A stretch of 58,067 nt of DNA from an uncultured Pelosinus sp. (GTDB taxonomy: Bacteria; Bacillota; Negativicutes; Sporomusales; Acetonemataceae): NCBI GenBank assembly GCA_900542835.1, contig UQPB01000019.1:1-58067 (forward strand), given 5' to 3'. The position numbers were made by a program, and so were the translations under genes. Positions 1-8,648 of this stretch are shown here, piece by piece. How positions within the stretch are numbered: the first letter of the stretch is position 1; each line of letters opens with the position of its first letter. Below the pieces are notes generated by a model, which made no database searches, was not told where the DNA came from, and saw only the letters and a program-made list of their open reading frames with translations.

Positions 1-77
1 AACCTCCGTGCCCTCCGTGTATCCTCTGTGTCCTCCGTGGAATCGTTTTTTTCGCGCCTTGTCTTTTTCCTCCCGTA
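1..77. repeat. CCTCYGTG-type dispersed repeat, copy a (one arm)
   Basis: Short imperfect direct units of 8-10 bases (CCTCCGTG, CCTCTGTG) end in GGAATCG followed by a T-rich tail and TTTTTCCTCCC. The same arm with nearly the same tail recurs at 35691-35760 and 58004-58067, and in the opposite orientation at 13741-13790 and 42064-42222. It lies just downstream of the NCS2 permease gene. The window edge probably cuts it. Its function is unknown. Confidence 0.8.
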
Positions 78-117
78 GTATCCTACTTTTGCAATACCCT
101 CTTCTGCTGTATTGTAG

Positions 118-1401
118 CTATTTCTCCGGCGGCCGCTTCCAGGCTTTCTCCAGCACAACAGCCGCAGTTACACCGACGACAAAGCCGTTGGTAAGCAGAG
201 GCCGCCACAAGGCGGGAACAGCCTCGGCAGCAGCCGCCGGCAGAAAAGCGATGCCGGTGCCCAGCAGCAGTGAAACGCCGACAATCATCCCTGCCTCCTG
301 TTGAAAGGTTTGCAGGTACGGCGTAAGAAGTCCCAGGCCGCCGGCGATTTGCGAGCAGAGCATATACAGCAGCAGTGTGCCGGTAACGGCGGGCGGGATA
401 AGAAGAAACGCCTGGATGACAGCAGGGCTGCAGGCAATCAGCAGCATTACCGCCGCCGCCGGCAGCATTGAATAGCGGGAAGCGCAGCCGGAGGCGGCAA
501 TAGCGCCGCTGCTCAGCGAGTAATTGACCGGCCCGATTACACCGCAGACACCGGCCAGCAGATTGCCGATACCGGTTACAAGCAAGCCGCGTTTGATGCG
601 CCGGCTGTCTTCCGTGCCGGTCAGAGCGGCCGTCGCCTGCACGGAACCGGCGTCATTCGCCGCCACCGCCAGGTAGCAGAACAAAAACGACAGCAATACG
701 CCCCAGTCCAGCTCCAGTGAAATGGCCGGGGTCCAGATGGAACTGCTAAGGCGGGCCGCTGCCATTGACGGCAGCGGGGCATTAAACAGGCTATAGTGGG
801 CTAAACTGCCCGCCAGCAGCGCCCAAATAATCAGCGTCGAGCGCAGCAGGCGCGGCAAGAGCCGCTGCGCCAGCAGCATCAAGCCAAGCAAACCGCCGGA
901 AAACAGCCCGCGTTCAAAGCTGAAATCCGTCCCGCCGCTGATCAGATTGACTACGGTGGGTAAAAGCGTAAACGCGATAAGCAGCAGCACGACACCCGTG
1001 ACCAGCGGGGTAAACAAGCTTGTCAGCCGCCGGATGAGCGGCGTGGCGCTTACGGCGGCTAACGCCAGCCCGCCGGCGGCAATCGCCGAATAAACCGCGC
1101 CGGCCTTATCCTGACCGCCGGCGGCGTTTGCCAATACACCGAGCAGCAAAACAGTGGCCGGACCGGCAATAACCGGCAGTTTATGGCCCCATAACAGCTG
1201 CAGCAGCCAGGTCACCCCGGTCACCAGGAATACTTTGCCGATGTATGCCAGCTGCAGCTGCGTATCAGCGGGATAGTGAATACGGCCGCCGACCTGCCCG
1301 ACAATGCTGATCATTGGAACGGCAATTGCCAGCCACTGCAGGCCGTACAACAGGTTCTGCCGCCAGGGAAGACGGTCGTTGACTTGATAACGCAGACGCA
1401 T
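118..1401 (-). CDS. NCS2-family uracil/xanthine (purine) permease
   Basis: A 427-residue polytopic membrane protein whose sequence is typical of the nucleobase:cation symporter-2 family, which imports uracil, xanthine or uric acid with a cation. It has about a dozen hydrophobic segments, an early AGPATVLLLG-like segment and a conserved region near SVQATAALTG. I start it at the ATG at 1401 because GGAGG lies seven bases upstream; a longer open frame reaches 1485 but runs into the eno terminator. The exact substrate cannot be read from sequence; a uracil/xanthine/urate transporter is the safest statement. It stands apart from the glycolytic operon, separated by the terminator at 1457-1495, and has no obvious purine neighbour. 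Confidence 0.85.
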   Translation of the reverse strand: MRLRYQVNDRLPWRQNLLYGLQWLAIAVPMISIVGQVGGRIHYPADTQLQLAYIGKVFLVTGVTWLLQLLWGHKLPVIAGPATVLLLGVLANAAGGQDKAGAVYSAIAAGGLALAAVSATPLIRRLTSLFTPLVTGVVLLLIAFTLLPTVVNLISGGTDFSFERGLFSGGLLGLMLLAQRLLPRLLRSTLIIWALLAGSLAHYSLFNAPLPSMAAARLSSSIWTPAISLELDWGVLLSFLFCYLAVAANDAGSVQATAALTGTEDSRRIKRGLLVTGIGNLLAGVCGVIGPVNYSLSSGAIAASGCASRYSMLPAAAVMLLIACSPAVIQAFLLIPPAVTGTLLLYMLCSQIAGGLGLLTPYLQTFQQEAGMIVGVSLLLGTGIAFLPAAAAEAVPALWRPLLTNGFVVGVTAAVVLEKAWKRPPEK

Positions 1402-1456
1402 ATGCAGACCTCCAGTCCTGACGCTGCTACAGACAGACTGAAACAGCGCTGCCAAA

Positions 1457-1495
1457 AAGAGGGTCCTCGCTCCCGCAGAGAGCAAGGACCCTCTT
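1457..1495 (-). terminator. Intrinsic terminator after eno
   Basis: Two 16-base arms (1457-1472 and 1480-1495, one mismatch) around AAGAGGGTCC form a stable hairpin. On the minus strand it is followed by five T residues. It ends the cggR-gap-pgk-tpiA-gpmI-eno transcript and separates it from the permease gene. Confidence 0.9.
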
Positions 1496-1505
1496 ATTTA
1501 TTTGC

Positions 1506-2795
1506 TTATTTTTTCAGGTTATAGAATACCTTGATGCCTTTATACTGGGCCAGATCGGCCAGCTGCTCCTCAATCCGCAGCAGCTGGTTGTATTTGGCTA
1601 CCCGGTCGGTGCGGGCGGGCGCGCCGGTTTTGATCTGGCCAGCGTTAACCGCAACCGCGATATCGGCGATGGTTGCGTCCTCCGTCTCACCCGAGCGATG
1701 GGAGATAACGCAGGTATAGCCGGCACGTTTGGCCATTTCAATTGCGTCGAAGGTCTCGGTCAGGCTGCCGATCTGATTGACTTTTACCAGAATCGAGTTG
1801 CCGACCTGCTGGGCAATGCCGCGGCTTAACCGTTCGGTATTGGTGACAAACAGATCGTCCCCAACCAGCTGAACCTTGCTGCCGAGCCGCTGCGTCAGCA
1901 GCGACCAGCCTTCCCAGTCATCCTCGGCCAGGCCGTCCTCGAGCGAAATGATCGGATACTTTTCAACCAGCCCGGCCCAGTACTCCACCATTTGCGCCGG
2001 TGTTTTGACAAGGCCCTCGCCGTCGAGCTTGTAGCTGCCGTCTTTATAGAACTCGGAAGCAGCGGCGTCGATCGCCAGCATAATATCCTTGACAGGCTGA
2101 TAGCCGGCCGCTTCCACGGCGGCGAGGATGACCTGAATCGCTTCCTCGTTTGAGGCCAGATTGGGAGCAAAGCCGCCTTCATCGCCAATCGCGGTCGATA
2201 AGCCGCGATCCTTCAATACCTTTTTCAGGGTATGATAAATTTCCGCGTTCATCCGCAGCGCCTGCGCGAACGATTCCGCCCCTACCGGCATAATCATAAA
2301 CTCCTGAATATCGACATTGTTGTCGGCGTGAGCGCCACCATTCAAAATATTCATCATCGGCACCGGCAGTTGCTTGGCATTAAACCCGCCCAAATACTGA
2401 TAGAGCGGCATCCCCTGGGAAGCAGCGGCCGCCTTGGCTACCGCCATCGAGACTCCCAGTACGGCGTTGGCGCCAAGCTTGCTTTTATTCGGCGTACCGT
2501 CAAGCTCAATCATGGCCTGATCGACACCGATCTGATCCAGCGCGTCCATGCCGATCAATTCCGCGGCAATTGTTTCATTGACGTTTTCCACAGCGGTCAG
2601 CACGCCCTTGCCCAGGTAGCGCTGTTTGTCGCCGTCGCGGAGCTCCACCGCTTCATACATGCCTGTGGAAGCGCCGGAGGGAACGGCGGCGCGGCCCAGA
2701 CTGCCGTCTTCAAGTGTGACGTCGACCTCAATAGTCGGATTGCCGCGGGAATCCATAATTTCCCGGGCCATAATATCAATAATTGTTGTAGACAC
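1506..2795 (-). CDS. eno: Enolase (phosphopyruvate hydratase)
   Basis: Converts 2-phosphoglycerate to phosphoenolpyruvate in the cytoplasm and is last in the glycolytic operon. The 429-residue product has the usual length and hallmarks: the AREIMDSRGNPT start, GDEGGFAPN, the metal-binding LEDGLAEDD region, and SHRSGETEDATIAD near the C-terminus. A GTG start at 2795 is chosen because GGAGG lies nine bases upstream inside the end of gpmI and the family begins right there; the longer frame to 2828 overlaps gpmI without a ribosome site. Its product PEP also feeds the DhaM branch encoded nearby. Confidence 0.97.
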   Translation of the reverse strand: MSTTIIDIMAREIMDSRGNPTIEVDVTLEDGSLGRAAVPSGASTGMYEAVELRDGDKQRYLGKGVLTAVENVNETIAAELIGMDALDQIGVDQAMIELDGTPNKSKLGANAVLGVSMAVAKAAAASQGMPLYQYLGGFNAKQLPVPMMNILNGGAHADNNVDIQEFMIMPVGAESFAQALRMNAEIYHTLKKVLKDRGLSTAIGDEGGFAPNLASNEEAIQVILAAVEAAGYQPVKDIMLAIDAAASEFYKDGSYKLDGEGLVKTPAQMVEYWAGLVEKYPIISLEDGLAEDDWEGWSLLTQRLGSKVQLVGDDLFVTNTERLSRGIAQQVGNSILVKVNQIGSLTETFDAIEMAKRAGYTCVISHRSGETEDATIADIAVAVNAGQIKTGAPARTDRVAKYNQLLRIEEQLADLAQYKGIKVFYNLKK

Positions 2796-2796
2796 G

Positions 2797-4359
2797 TTAT
2801 TCAGCCTCCTCATGCGTTGTCGATACAATCAAACTTTTGCCGGTCATGGCGGCAGGCTGCTCAAGACCGGCCAGATCAAGGATAGTCGGGGCAAGGTCTG
2901 CCAAAATTCCAGGGCGCAGACGGCGGCCGCGATGGCGTTCCGATACCAGAATAAGCGGAACCAGGTTGGTCGTATGCGCCGTATGCGGCTTGCCTGTCTC
3001 CGGATCGACCATGACTTCGGCATTACCGTGGTCAGCAGTGATCAGGGTGACACCGCCTTGCTCCCGCAGGGCCTCGACAATCCGTCCCAGGCAGGCGTCG
3101 ACCGTGTTCACCGCCCGCACCGCCGCCTCAAGCTTGCCGGTATGGCCAACCATATCCGTATTGGCGAAGTTTAAGATAATCACATCATATTTACCGGATT
3201 TAATCTCTGTCAGCAGGCGTTCCGTCACTTCCGGCGCGCTCATTTCCGGCTGCAGATCATAGGTTGCCACTTTCGGCGACGGAATCAGCACCCTGTCCTC
3301 ACCCGGATTAGCCGTTTCCTCACCGCCATTGAAGAAATAGGTGACATGGGCATATTTTTCCGTTTCGGCAATTCGCAGCTGCCGCAGACCGGCGCTGCTG
3401 ATGACTTCGCCAAGTGTTTTGTCAATCGTCTGCGGACGGTAAGCTACCGGTACGTCAAAGGTTTCGTCATATTGCGTCATCGTGGCGAAGTGCAGCTGCA
3501 GCCGGCCGCCGCAGCGGCTAAAGCCGGCAAACTCCTTGTCAATAAACGCCCGTGTCAGCTGCCGGGCCCGGTCTGGACGGAAATTAAAGAAAATAACACT
3601 GTCGCCGGCGGTGATGCCGCATTCGCCGCCCCCCGCAACCACTGTCGGCAGCACAAATTCATCCGTCTCCTGCCGCGCGTAGGCCTGCTGCACCGCCGCA
3701 GCTGCCGAAGCGGCCTGTTCACCCTGGCGGCAGACCAGGACGTTGTAGGCCTTCTCCAGCCGTTCCCAGCGCTGGTCACGGTCCATCGCGTAATAGCGTC
3801 CGGCAATCGAAGCGATCCGGCCGACTCCCAGCCGCGCCATTTCCGCTTCCAGCGCCTCGATATAGGTCAGCGCACTGCTGGGCGGCACATCGCGGCCATC
3901 GAGAAAGGCATGTACATAGACCCGTTCCTGCCCGCGCCGCTTTGCCAGTTCAAGCAGGGCAGACACATGGCTGATATGACTGTGAACGCCGCCGTCAGAC
4001 AACAGACCCAGCAAATGCAGGGCACCGCCGCCGGATTTCGCCTTGTCCACCGCTTCGCAAAGGACAGGATTGCTGAAGAAATCGCCATCGCGAATCGATT
4101 TGCTGATACGGGTCAGTTCCTGATAAACCACCCGGCCGGCGCCGATGTTCAAATGCCCGACCTCGGAATTCCCCATTTGGCCGTCCGGCAGGCCAACGGC
4201 TTCACCGGAGCATTGCAGCGTCGTTACCGGATACAATTCGGAATACAGCGTCATGTGCGGTGTTTGCGCCTGCGCAATCGCGTTGTTGGGATCAGCGGCG
4301 GAGCCGATGCCCCAACCGTCTAAAATAACCAGGGCTATGGGTGATTTCAGTCTGCTCAC
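2797..4359 (-). CDS. gpmI: 2,3-bisphosphoglycerate-independent phosphoglycerate mutase
   Basis: Interconverts 3- and 2-phosphoglycerate using two Mn ions and a phosphoserine intermediate. The 520-residue protein has the alkaline-phosphatase-like opening (ALVILDGWG), the catalytic serine in QMGNSEVGHLNIGAGR, FNFRPDRARQL, and the metal site ADHGNAE near the C-terminus. The GTG start at 4359 has GGGAGG nine bases upstream. It ends one base before the eno start codon, so the pair is likely translationally coupled. This cofactor-independent form is the usual enzyme of spore-forming Firmicutes. Confidence 0.96.
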   Translation of the reverse strand: MSRLKSPIALVILDGWGIGSAADPNNAIAQAQTPHMTLYSELYPVTTLQCSGEAVGLPDGQMGNSEVGHLNIGAGRVVYQELTRISKSIRDGDFFSNPVLCEAVDKAKSGGGALHLLGLLSDGGVHSHISHVSALLELAKRRGQERVYVHAFLDGRDVPPSSALTYIEALEAEMARLGVGRIASIAGRYYAMDRDQRWERLEKAYNVLVCRQGEQAASAAAAVQQAYARQETDEFVLPTVVAGGGECGITAGDSVIFFNFRPDRARQLTRAFIDKEFAGFSRCGGRLQLHFATMTQYDETFDVPVAYRPQTIDKTLGEVISSAGLRQLRIAETEKYAHVTYFFNGGEETANPGEDRVLIPSPKVATYDLQPEMSAPEVTERLLTEIKSGKYDVIILNFANTDMVGHTGKLEAAVRAVNTVDACLGRIVEALREQGGVTLITADHGNAEVMVDPETGKPHTAHTTNLVPLILVSERHRGRRLRPGILADLAPTILDLAGLEQPAAMTGKSLIVSTTHEEAE

Positions 4360-4418
4360 TACGGTTTTCCTCCCCGCGAGTCTGCCGCGGCGGCAGACTC
4401 GCATTCGATCAGACGATC

Positions 4419-5171
4419 CTATTGAAAATGCACAATACGGGCAAAGGTGGCCGCATCCAGGCTGGCGCCGCCTACCAGCGCGCCATCGATGTCAGGCTGA
4501 GCCATCAGCTCGTCAATATTATCGGCTTTCACGCTGCCGCCGTACTGAATCCGTACCAAAGCGGCAGCTTCCGCTCCCGCCAGCTCCGCCAGCGTAGTCC
4601 GGATCAACAGGCAGACAGCCTGGGCATCGGCGGCGGAAGCGGTTCTGCCGGTGCCAATAGCCCACACCGGTTCATAGGCAATAACAATGCCAGCTACCGC
4701 TTCCGGTTTCAGACCAGCCAGCGCCAGCCGCACCTGGCTGGAGACAACCGCTTCCGTCTGCCCCGCCTCCCGCTGCGCCAGCGTTTCGCCGACGCAGACA
4801 ATTGGCGTTAAATTGTGCAGCAGAGCAGTCTGCAGCTTCCGGTTAACCGCCTCATCGGTTTCGGCAAAGTATTGCCGCCGTTCCGAATGGCCGATAATCA
4901 CATAGTCGCAGCCGGCGTCGCGCAGCATTGCCGGTGAAATCTCGCCGGTAAACGCTCCTTGCTCTTCCCAGTGCATATTTTGCGCTCCCAGCTTCATTGG
5001 TGTCTGTTTGATAACGCCGCCTACCGGCAGCAGTGCGGTAAAGGCAGGACAAACAACGACGTCAGCCGCTGCCTGTCGGCCAATGCGCTGGCAAAGCTCC
5101 CGGGCAAACGCCTCGGCAGCAGTCGCCGTTTTATGCATTTTCCAGTTTGCCGCAATAATCGGCTTGCGCAT
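4419..5171 (-). CDS. tpiA: Triosephosphate isomerase
   Basis: Interconverts dihydroxyacetone phosphate and glyceraldehyde 3-phosphate. The 250-residue TIM barrel shows the substrate lysine in ANWKMHK, the catalytic histidine in IGHSERR, the catalytic glutamate in AYEPVWAIGTG, and the phosphate-binding YGGSVK loop. A GGGGG-rich ribosome site precedes the ATG. In this locus it is also the point where DHAP from the DhaKLM and glycerol-3-phosphate dehydrogenase routes enters lower glycolysis, which fits its place between pgk and gpmI. Confidence 0.97.
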   Translation of the reverse strand: MRKPIIAANWKMHKTATAAEAFARELCQRIGRQAAADVVVCPAFTALLPVGGVIKQTPMKLGAQNMHWEEQGAFTGEISPAMLRDAGCDYVIIGHSERRQYFAETDEAVNRKLQTALLHNLTPIVCVGETLAQREAGQTEAVVSSQVRLALAGLKPEAVAGIVIAYEPVWAIGTGRTASAADAQAVCLLIRTTLAELAGAEAAALVRIQYGGSVKADNIDELMAQPDIDGALVGGASLDAATFARIVHFQ

Positions 5172-5191
5172 ACAGCCACCCCCTTATTCGT

Positions 5192-6376
5192 TTATTTATC
5201 AGCCAAGGCCGCCACGCCTGGCAGCACCTTGCCTTCCAGTAATTCCAGCGACGCGCCGCCGCCGGTTGAAATATGCGTGATCTGTGCCGTCAAACCGGTC
5301 TTTTCCAGGGCGGCAATCGAATCGCCGCCGCCGACAATGCTGACCGCGTCCGCGGCTGCCACGGCTTTCGCCACCGCTTCCGTGCCTTTGCTGAAGGCAT
5401 CAAACTCGAATACTCCCATCGGCCCGTTCCAGACAATCGTTTTTGCTCCCGCCAGCGCGGCGGCAAACGCCTCGCGGCTGGCGGGCCCGATATCCAGCGC
5501 CATCCAGCCGGCCGGGAAGGCCTCGACCGTTACCTCGCGGCTGGCCGCGTCTGCGGCAAATTGTTCGGCGGCAGTTACATCGGACGGCAGCAGCAGGTTG
5601 ACGCCGCTGGCGGCCGCTTTCTGCAGCAGCGATTTCGCCAATTCGATCTTATCGGCTTCCACCAGGGATTTGCCCAAATCGCAGCCCTTGGCGGCCAGGA
5701 AGGTGTTGGCCATGCCGCCGCCAATCAGCAGCGTATCCACCTTCTGCAGCAAATTCTCGATGACGCCGATTTTATCAGACACTTTGGCCCCGCCGATAAT
5801 TGCCGCGAACGGGCGGGCGGGATTGGCGACAGCGCCGTTTAAAAACGCCAGTTCTTTTTCCATCAGAAAACCGGCAACAGCCGGTATGTAACGGGTAATG
5901 CCCTCAACCGACGCATGGGCCCGGTGCGAGACGCCAAAGGCGTCGTTGATCAGGATGTCGGCAAGTCCGGCTAATTGCCGGGAGAAGTCAGGATCATTGG
6001 CCTCTTCTTCCTTATGAAAGCGAAGGTTCTCCAGCAGCAGCACCTGACCGGGCTGAAGCCGGCCTGCGGCTGCCGCCGCCTCCGTCCCGACGCATTCCGC
6101 CGCAAAGCCGACCTCCCGCCCCAGCAGGGACGAAAGCGCCGCGGCGACCGGCCGCAGTGAAAATTCCGCGACCGGCTTCCCCTTCGGCCGGCCGAGATGG
6201 CTGGCGAGAATCACCGCCGCGTTCTGCTCCAGCAGATAGCGGAGGGTCGGCAGCGTAGCCCGGATCCGCGTGTCATCAGTGATCCGGCCGCTCTTATCCA
6301 TTGGCACATTATAATCTACCCGCACCAGAACCCGCTTGCCGGCAACGGCAATGTCCTTAATTGTTTTTTTATTCAA
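5192..6376 (-). CDS. pgk: Phosphoglycerate kinase
   Basis: Transfers the acyl phosphate of 1,3-bisphosphoglycerate to ADP. The 394-residue protein has the family opening (RVLVRVDYNVPMD), the basic DTRIRATLPT segment, ILASHLGRPKG, and the nucleotide-binding C-terminal GGGDSIAAL. The start codon is TTG at 6376, preceded by GGGGGAGGG seven bases away; no ATG is available at the family start. It lies 20 bases after gap and 20 before tpiA in one operon. Confidence 0.97.
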   Translation of the reverse strand: MNKKTIKDIAVAGKRVLVRVDYNVPMDKSGRITDDTRIRATLPTLRYLLEQNAAVILASHLGRPKGKPVAEFSLRPVAAALSSLLGREVGFAAECVGTEAAAAAGRLQPGQVLLLENLRFHKEEEANDPDFSRQLAGLADILINDAFGVSHRAHASVEGITRYIPAVAGFLMEKELAFLNGAVANPARPFAAIIGGAKVSDKIGVIENLLQKVDTLLIGGGMANTFLAAKGCDLGKSLVEADKIELAKSLLQKAAASGVNLLLPSDVTAAEQFAADAASREVTVEAFPAGWMALDIGPASREAFAAALAGAKTIVWNGPMGVFEFDAFSKGTEAVAKAVAAADAVSIVGGGDSIAALEKTGLTAQITHISTGGGASLELLEGKVLPGVAALADK

Positions 6377-6396
6377 TGCTATCCCTCCCCCGTCGC

Positions 6397-7404
6397 TTAC
6401 AGCCCTTTGCCGGCGATATAGACGACCAGGTCAACTACCCGGTTGGAGTAGCCCCATTCATTGTCATACCAGGAAACAACTTTGGCCATTGTGCCGTCAA
6501 CTACCATAGTCGAAGCGCCGTCGACAATGGATGAGTTGGGATTGCCGTTAAAATCGCGGGAGACCAGCTGTTCTTCAGTATAGGCCAGTACGCCTTTCAT
6601 TTCACCGTCGGCCGCAGCTTTCAAAGCGGCATTGATTTCGACGGCGGAAGCCGGCTTCTCCAGTTCAACCGCCAGATCGACAATCGAAACATTGGGAGTC
6701 GGCACCCGCATGGCAAAGCCGTTGAGTTTCCCCTTCAGCTCCGGCAATACCAATGCCACCGCTTTGGCCGCACCGGTAGTGGTGGGAATAATCGACATCG
6801 CGGCCGCACGGGCCCGGCGCAGGTCTTTATGCGGCAGATCAAGGATCTGCTGATCATTGGTGTAGGAATGAACCGTTGTCATCAAGCCGTGTTTAATGCC
6901 AAATTTCTCATGCAGCACTTTGGCGAACGGCGCCAGGCAGTTAGTGGTGCAGGATGCGTTGGAGAGAATGTGGTGGGAAGCGGGGTCATACTGTTTTTCG
7001 TTAACGCCGAGAACCACCGTCAGATCTTCGCCTTTGGCGGGAGCGGAAATGATGACCTTCTTCGCGCCCGCTTTCAGATGCGCCGCCGCTTTCTGGCCTT
7101 CGGTAAAGCGACCGGTCGATTCCACAACAACCGCCACACCGAGAGCGGCCCAGGGAAGATTGGCCGGTTCGCGCTCTGCCAGCACTTTAATCGCCTTGCC
7201 ATTGACAATAATTTGATCGCCTTCGGCCCGCACATCCGCATTGAGCGTGCCGTGCACCGAGTCGTACTTCAGCAAATGCGCCAGCGTCGGCGCGTCGGTC
7301 AGGTCGTTGACGGCGACAATGTCGATCGCCGGATTGTCAAGAGCAGCTCTGAATACATTGCGGCCGATGCGGCCAAACCCGTTAATGCCTACTTTTGTTG
7401 CCAT
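6397..7404 (-). CDS. gap: Glyceraldehyde-3-phosphate dehydrogenase, type I
   Basis: NAD-dependent phosphorylating oxidation of glyceraldehyde 3-phosphate. The 335-residue protein has the Rossmann start KVGINGFGRIGR, the active-site cysteine in SNASCTTNCLAP, and a typical NEWGYSNRVVDL end. GGAGG precedes the ATG. It directly follows cggR, which marks it as the glycolytic GapA-type enzyme rather than a gluconeogenic GapB. Confidence 0.97.
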   Translation of the reverse strand: MATKVGINGFGRIGRNVFRAALDNPAIDIVAVNDLTDAPTLAHLLKYDSVHGTLNADVRAEGDQIIVNGKAIKVLAEREPANLPWAALGVAVVVESTGRFTEGQKAAAHLKAGAKKVIISAPAKGEDLTVVLGVNEKQYDPASHHILSNASCTTNCLAPFAKVLHEKFGIKHGLMTTVHSYTNDQQILDLPHKDLRRARAAAMSIIPTTTGAAKAVALVLPELKGKLNGFAMRVPTPNVSIVDLAVELEKPASAVEINAALKAAADGEMKGVLAYTEEQLVSRDFNGNPNSSIVDGASTMVVDGTMAKVVSWYDNEWGYSNRVVDLVVYIAGKGL

Positions 7405-7424
7405 TTTTTATTCCTCCCGAAATA

Positions 7425-8456
7425 TTATTTATTGGGATTGTTTACAATTGCCTGAATCGCTCTGGCGGCGGCTTCATCAGTCACCAGCATACCGCCGCCG
7501 CCGGCATTGGCCACGGCGACGATCGCCGCCGCCTTTTTGGCACCGCCGGCAATCATCATCTTACGGCTGATCAGTGACAGATCCTTTAGCCTCAAGCCGA
7601 TGCCGGCAGTCGCATAGACGATCTCACCGTCTAATGTACAATAGTCGCCCAGGGATTCGCCAACAGCGCCCCGGCGCAGCAGCTCGCCGATCAGAGCCGG
7701 ACTAAGCCGGCGGCGGACCGCCATCCGCTCAGCCTGGCCTACACCGTAGACGACAATGTCGGCTCGTCCGACAATCGCCGCCATATCACGGATATTGGCG
7801 TCGCTGTCAAGCAGCGCCGCCAGCGCCTGGTCGCTCACGGCGTCCGGCATGTGCAGCAGCCGGTAACGGCCGCCGAGTTTGCCGGCCAGTACTGCCGCAA
7901 CCGTATTGGCCTGATACTCCACTTCCTCGCCCAGCGCGCCGCGGGCAGGCACGACCAGCGTGCGGGGAAACGAATCGGCAAAAGCCTGCGCCATGCGGGC
8001 AGTTGTCGAACCGCCGCTGACAGCGACAGTAACCGGTTCCCCCAGCCAGCGGGCCAAAACCGCCGCTGCCGAACGTCCCAGATCCTTTCTGACCGCTCCG
8101 TCGATATCAGAGTTGCCGGGGATAATTACCAGTTCCATCCCCAGCTTAGCCGCCAGCTCCGCTTCCAGGCTGGTTAAGCCGTGCAGCAGCCGGATATAAC
8201 CGGCCAATTCCACTAAAATAGCCTTTCCGTCTTGGGTAATTGTCATGCCCAGAGGAGAGAAGTCCACCAATCCCGCGGATTTAAGAAAATCGACCTGCGC
8301 CCGGACAATCCGTTCGCCCACTGCCAGCGATGCCGCCAGTGCCCGACGACCGACCGGCTGCGAATAAAGGATCTGCCGCAGAATGTGATAGCGCTCTTCG
8401 ACCACCGCCATAAGCTCAGGAGCGATACGCCGGTGCAGTCGTACTATATTTTCCAT
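7425..8456 (-). CDS. cggR: Central glycolytic genes regulator, SorC/CggR family repressor
   Basis: A 343-residue DNA-binding repressor that heads the glycolytic operon. Residues about 1-80 form a winged-helix domain; the rest is the sugar-binding SorC/DeoR-type domain with the loop VTVAVSGGSTTARMA, which in CggR binds fructose-1,6-bisphosphate. I start it at the ATG at 8456 (GGGGAG twelve bases upstream); the longer frame begins at a TTG inside the operator. Its own promoter overlaps a two-part operator very like the Bacillus CggR site, so it should repress itself and the downstream genes until fructose bisphosphate is present. Confidence 0.93.
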   Translation of the reverse strand: MENIVRLHRRIAPELMAVVEERYHILRQILYSQPVGRRALAASLAVGERIVRAQVDFLKSAGLVDFSPLGMTITQDGKAILVELAGYIRLLHGLTSLEAELAAKLGMELVIIPGNSDIDGAVRKDLGRSAAAVLARWLGEPVTVAVSGGSTTARMAQAFADSFPRTLVVPARGALGEEVEYQANTVAAVLAGKLGGRYRLLHMPDAVSDQALAALLDSDANIRDMAAIVGRADIVVYGVGQAERMAVRRRLSPALIGELLRRGAVGESLGDYCTLDGEIVYATAGIGLRLKDLSLISRKMMIAGGAKKAAAIVAVANAGGGGMLVTDEAAARAIQAIVNNPNK

Positions 8457-8480
8457 ATGTAAGCACGTCTCCCCTTCTGG

Positions 8481-8516
8481 GACCAACTGAGTCCCAGCGG
8501 AACATTTATCGTCCCA
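8481..8516 (-). promoter_or_regulatory. CggR operator
   Basis: On the minus strand the site reads TGGGAC-N6-TGTT-N4-TGGGAC-N6-GGTC. This has the same spacing as the known Bacillus subtilis operator (CGGGAC-N6-TGTC repeated twice, four bases between). It lies between the cggR promoter and the cggR start codon, as expected for autoregulation by roadblock or repression. Confidence 0.88.
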
Positions 8517-8521
8517 ACAAT

Positions 8522-8551
8522 ATTATAACATAAAGGGAAATTATCTCACAA
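8522..8551 (-). promoter_or_regulatory. Sigma-A promoter of the cggR glycolytic operon
   Basis: On the minus strand TTGTGA and a perfect TATAAT are separated by 18 bases. The start of transcription would fall at the edge of the CggR operator. Confidence 0.75.
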
Positions 8552-8593
8552 GATTTTTTGCAATTCTTACCCTGTGCGCGTCTAACTAAAGAA

Positions 8594-8637
8594 AGGGTCC
8601 TCGCCGGCACAGGCGGCCGGAAGCCGAGGACCCTCTC
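8594..8637 (-). terminator. Intrinsic terminator after glpK
   Basis: Arms containing GAGGGTCCTCG and CGAGGACCCTT (minus strand) enclose a GC-rich loop and are followed by a T-rich tail. The outer GGGTCCT core matches the eno terminator. It ends the glpF-glpK transcript ahead of the cggR promoter. Confidence 0.85.
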
Positions 8638-8648
8638 TCATCGCATCC

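Noticed and set aside
1..60. CRISPR-like appearance of short repeated CCTCYGTG units
   Set aside because: Units vary in length and sequence, have no regular spacers, and no cas genes are present.
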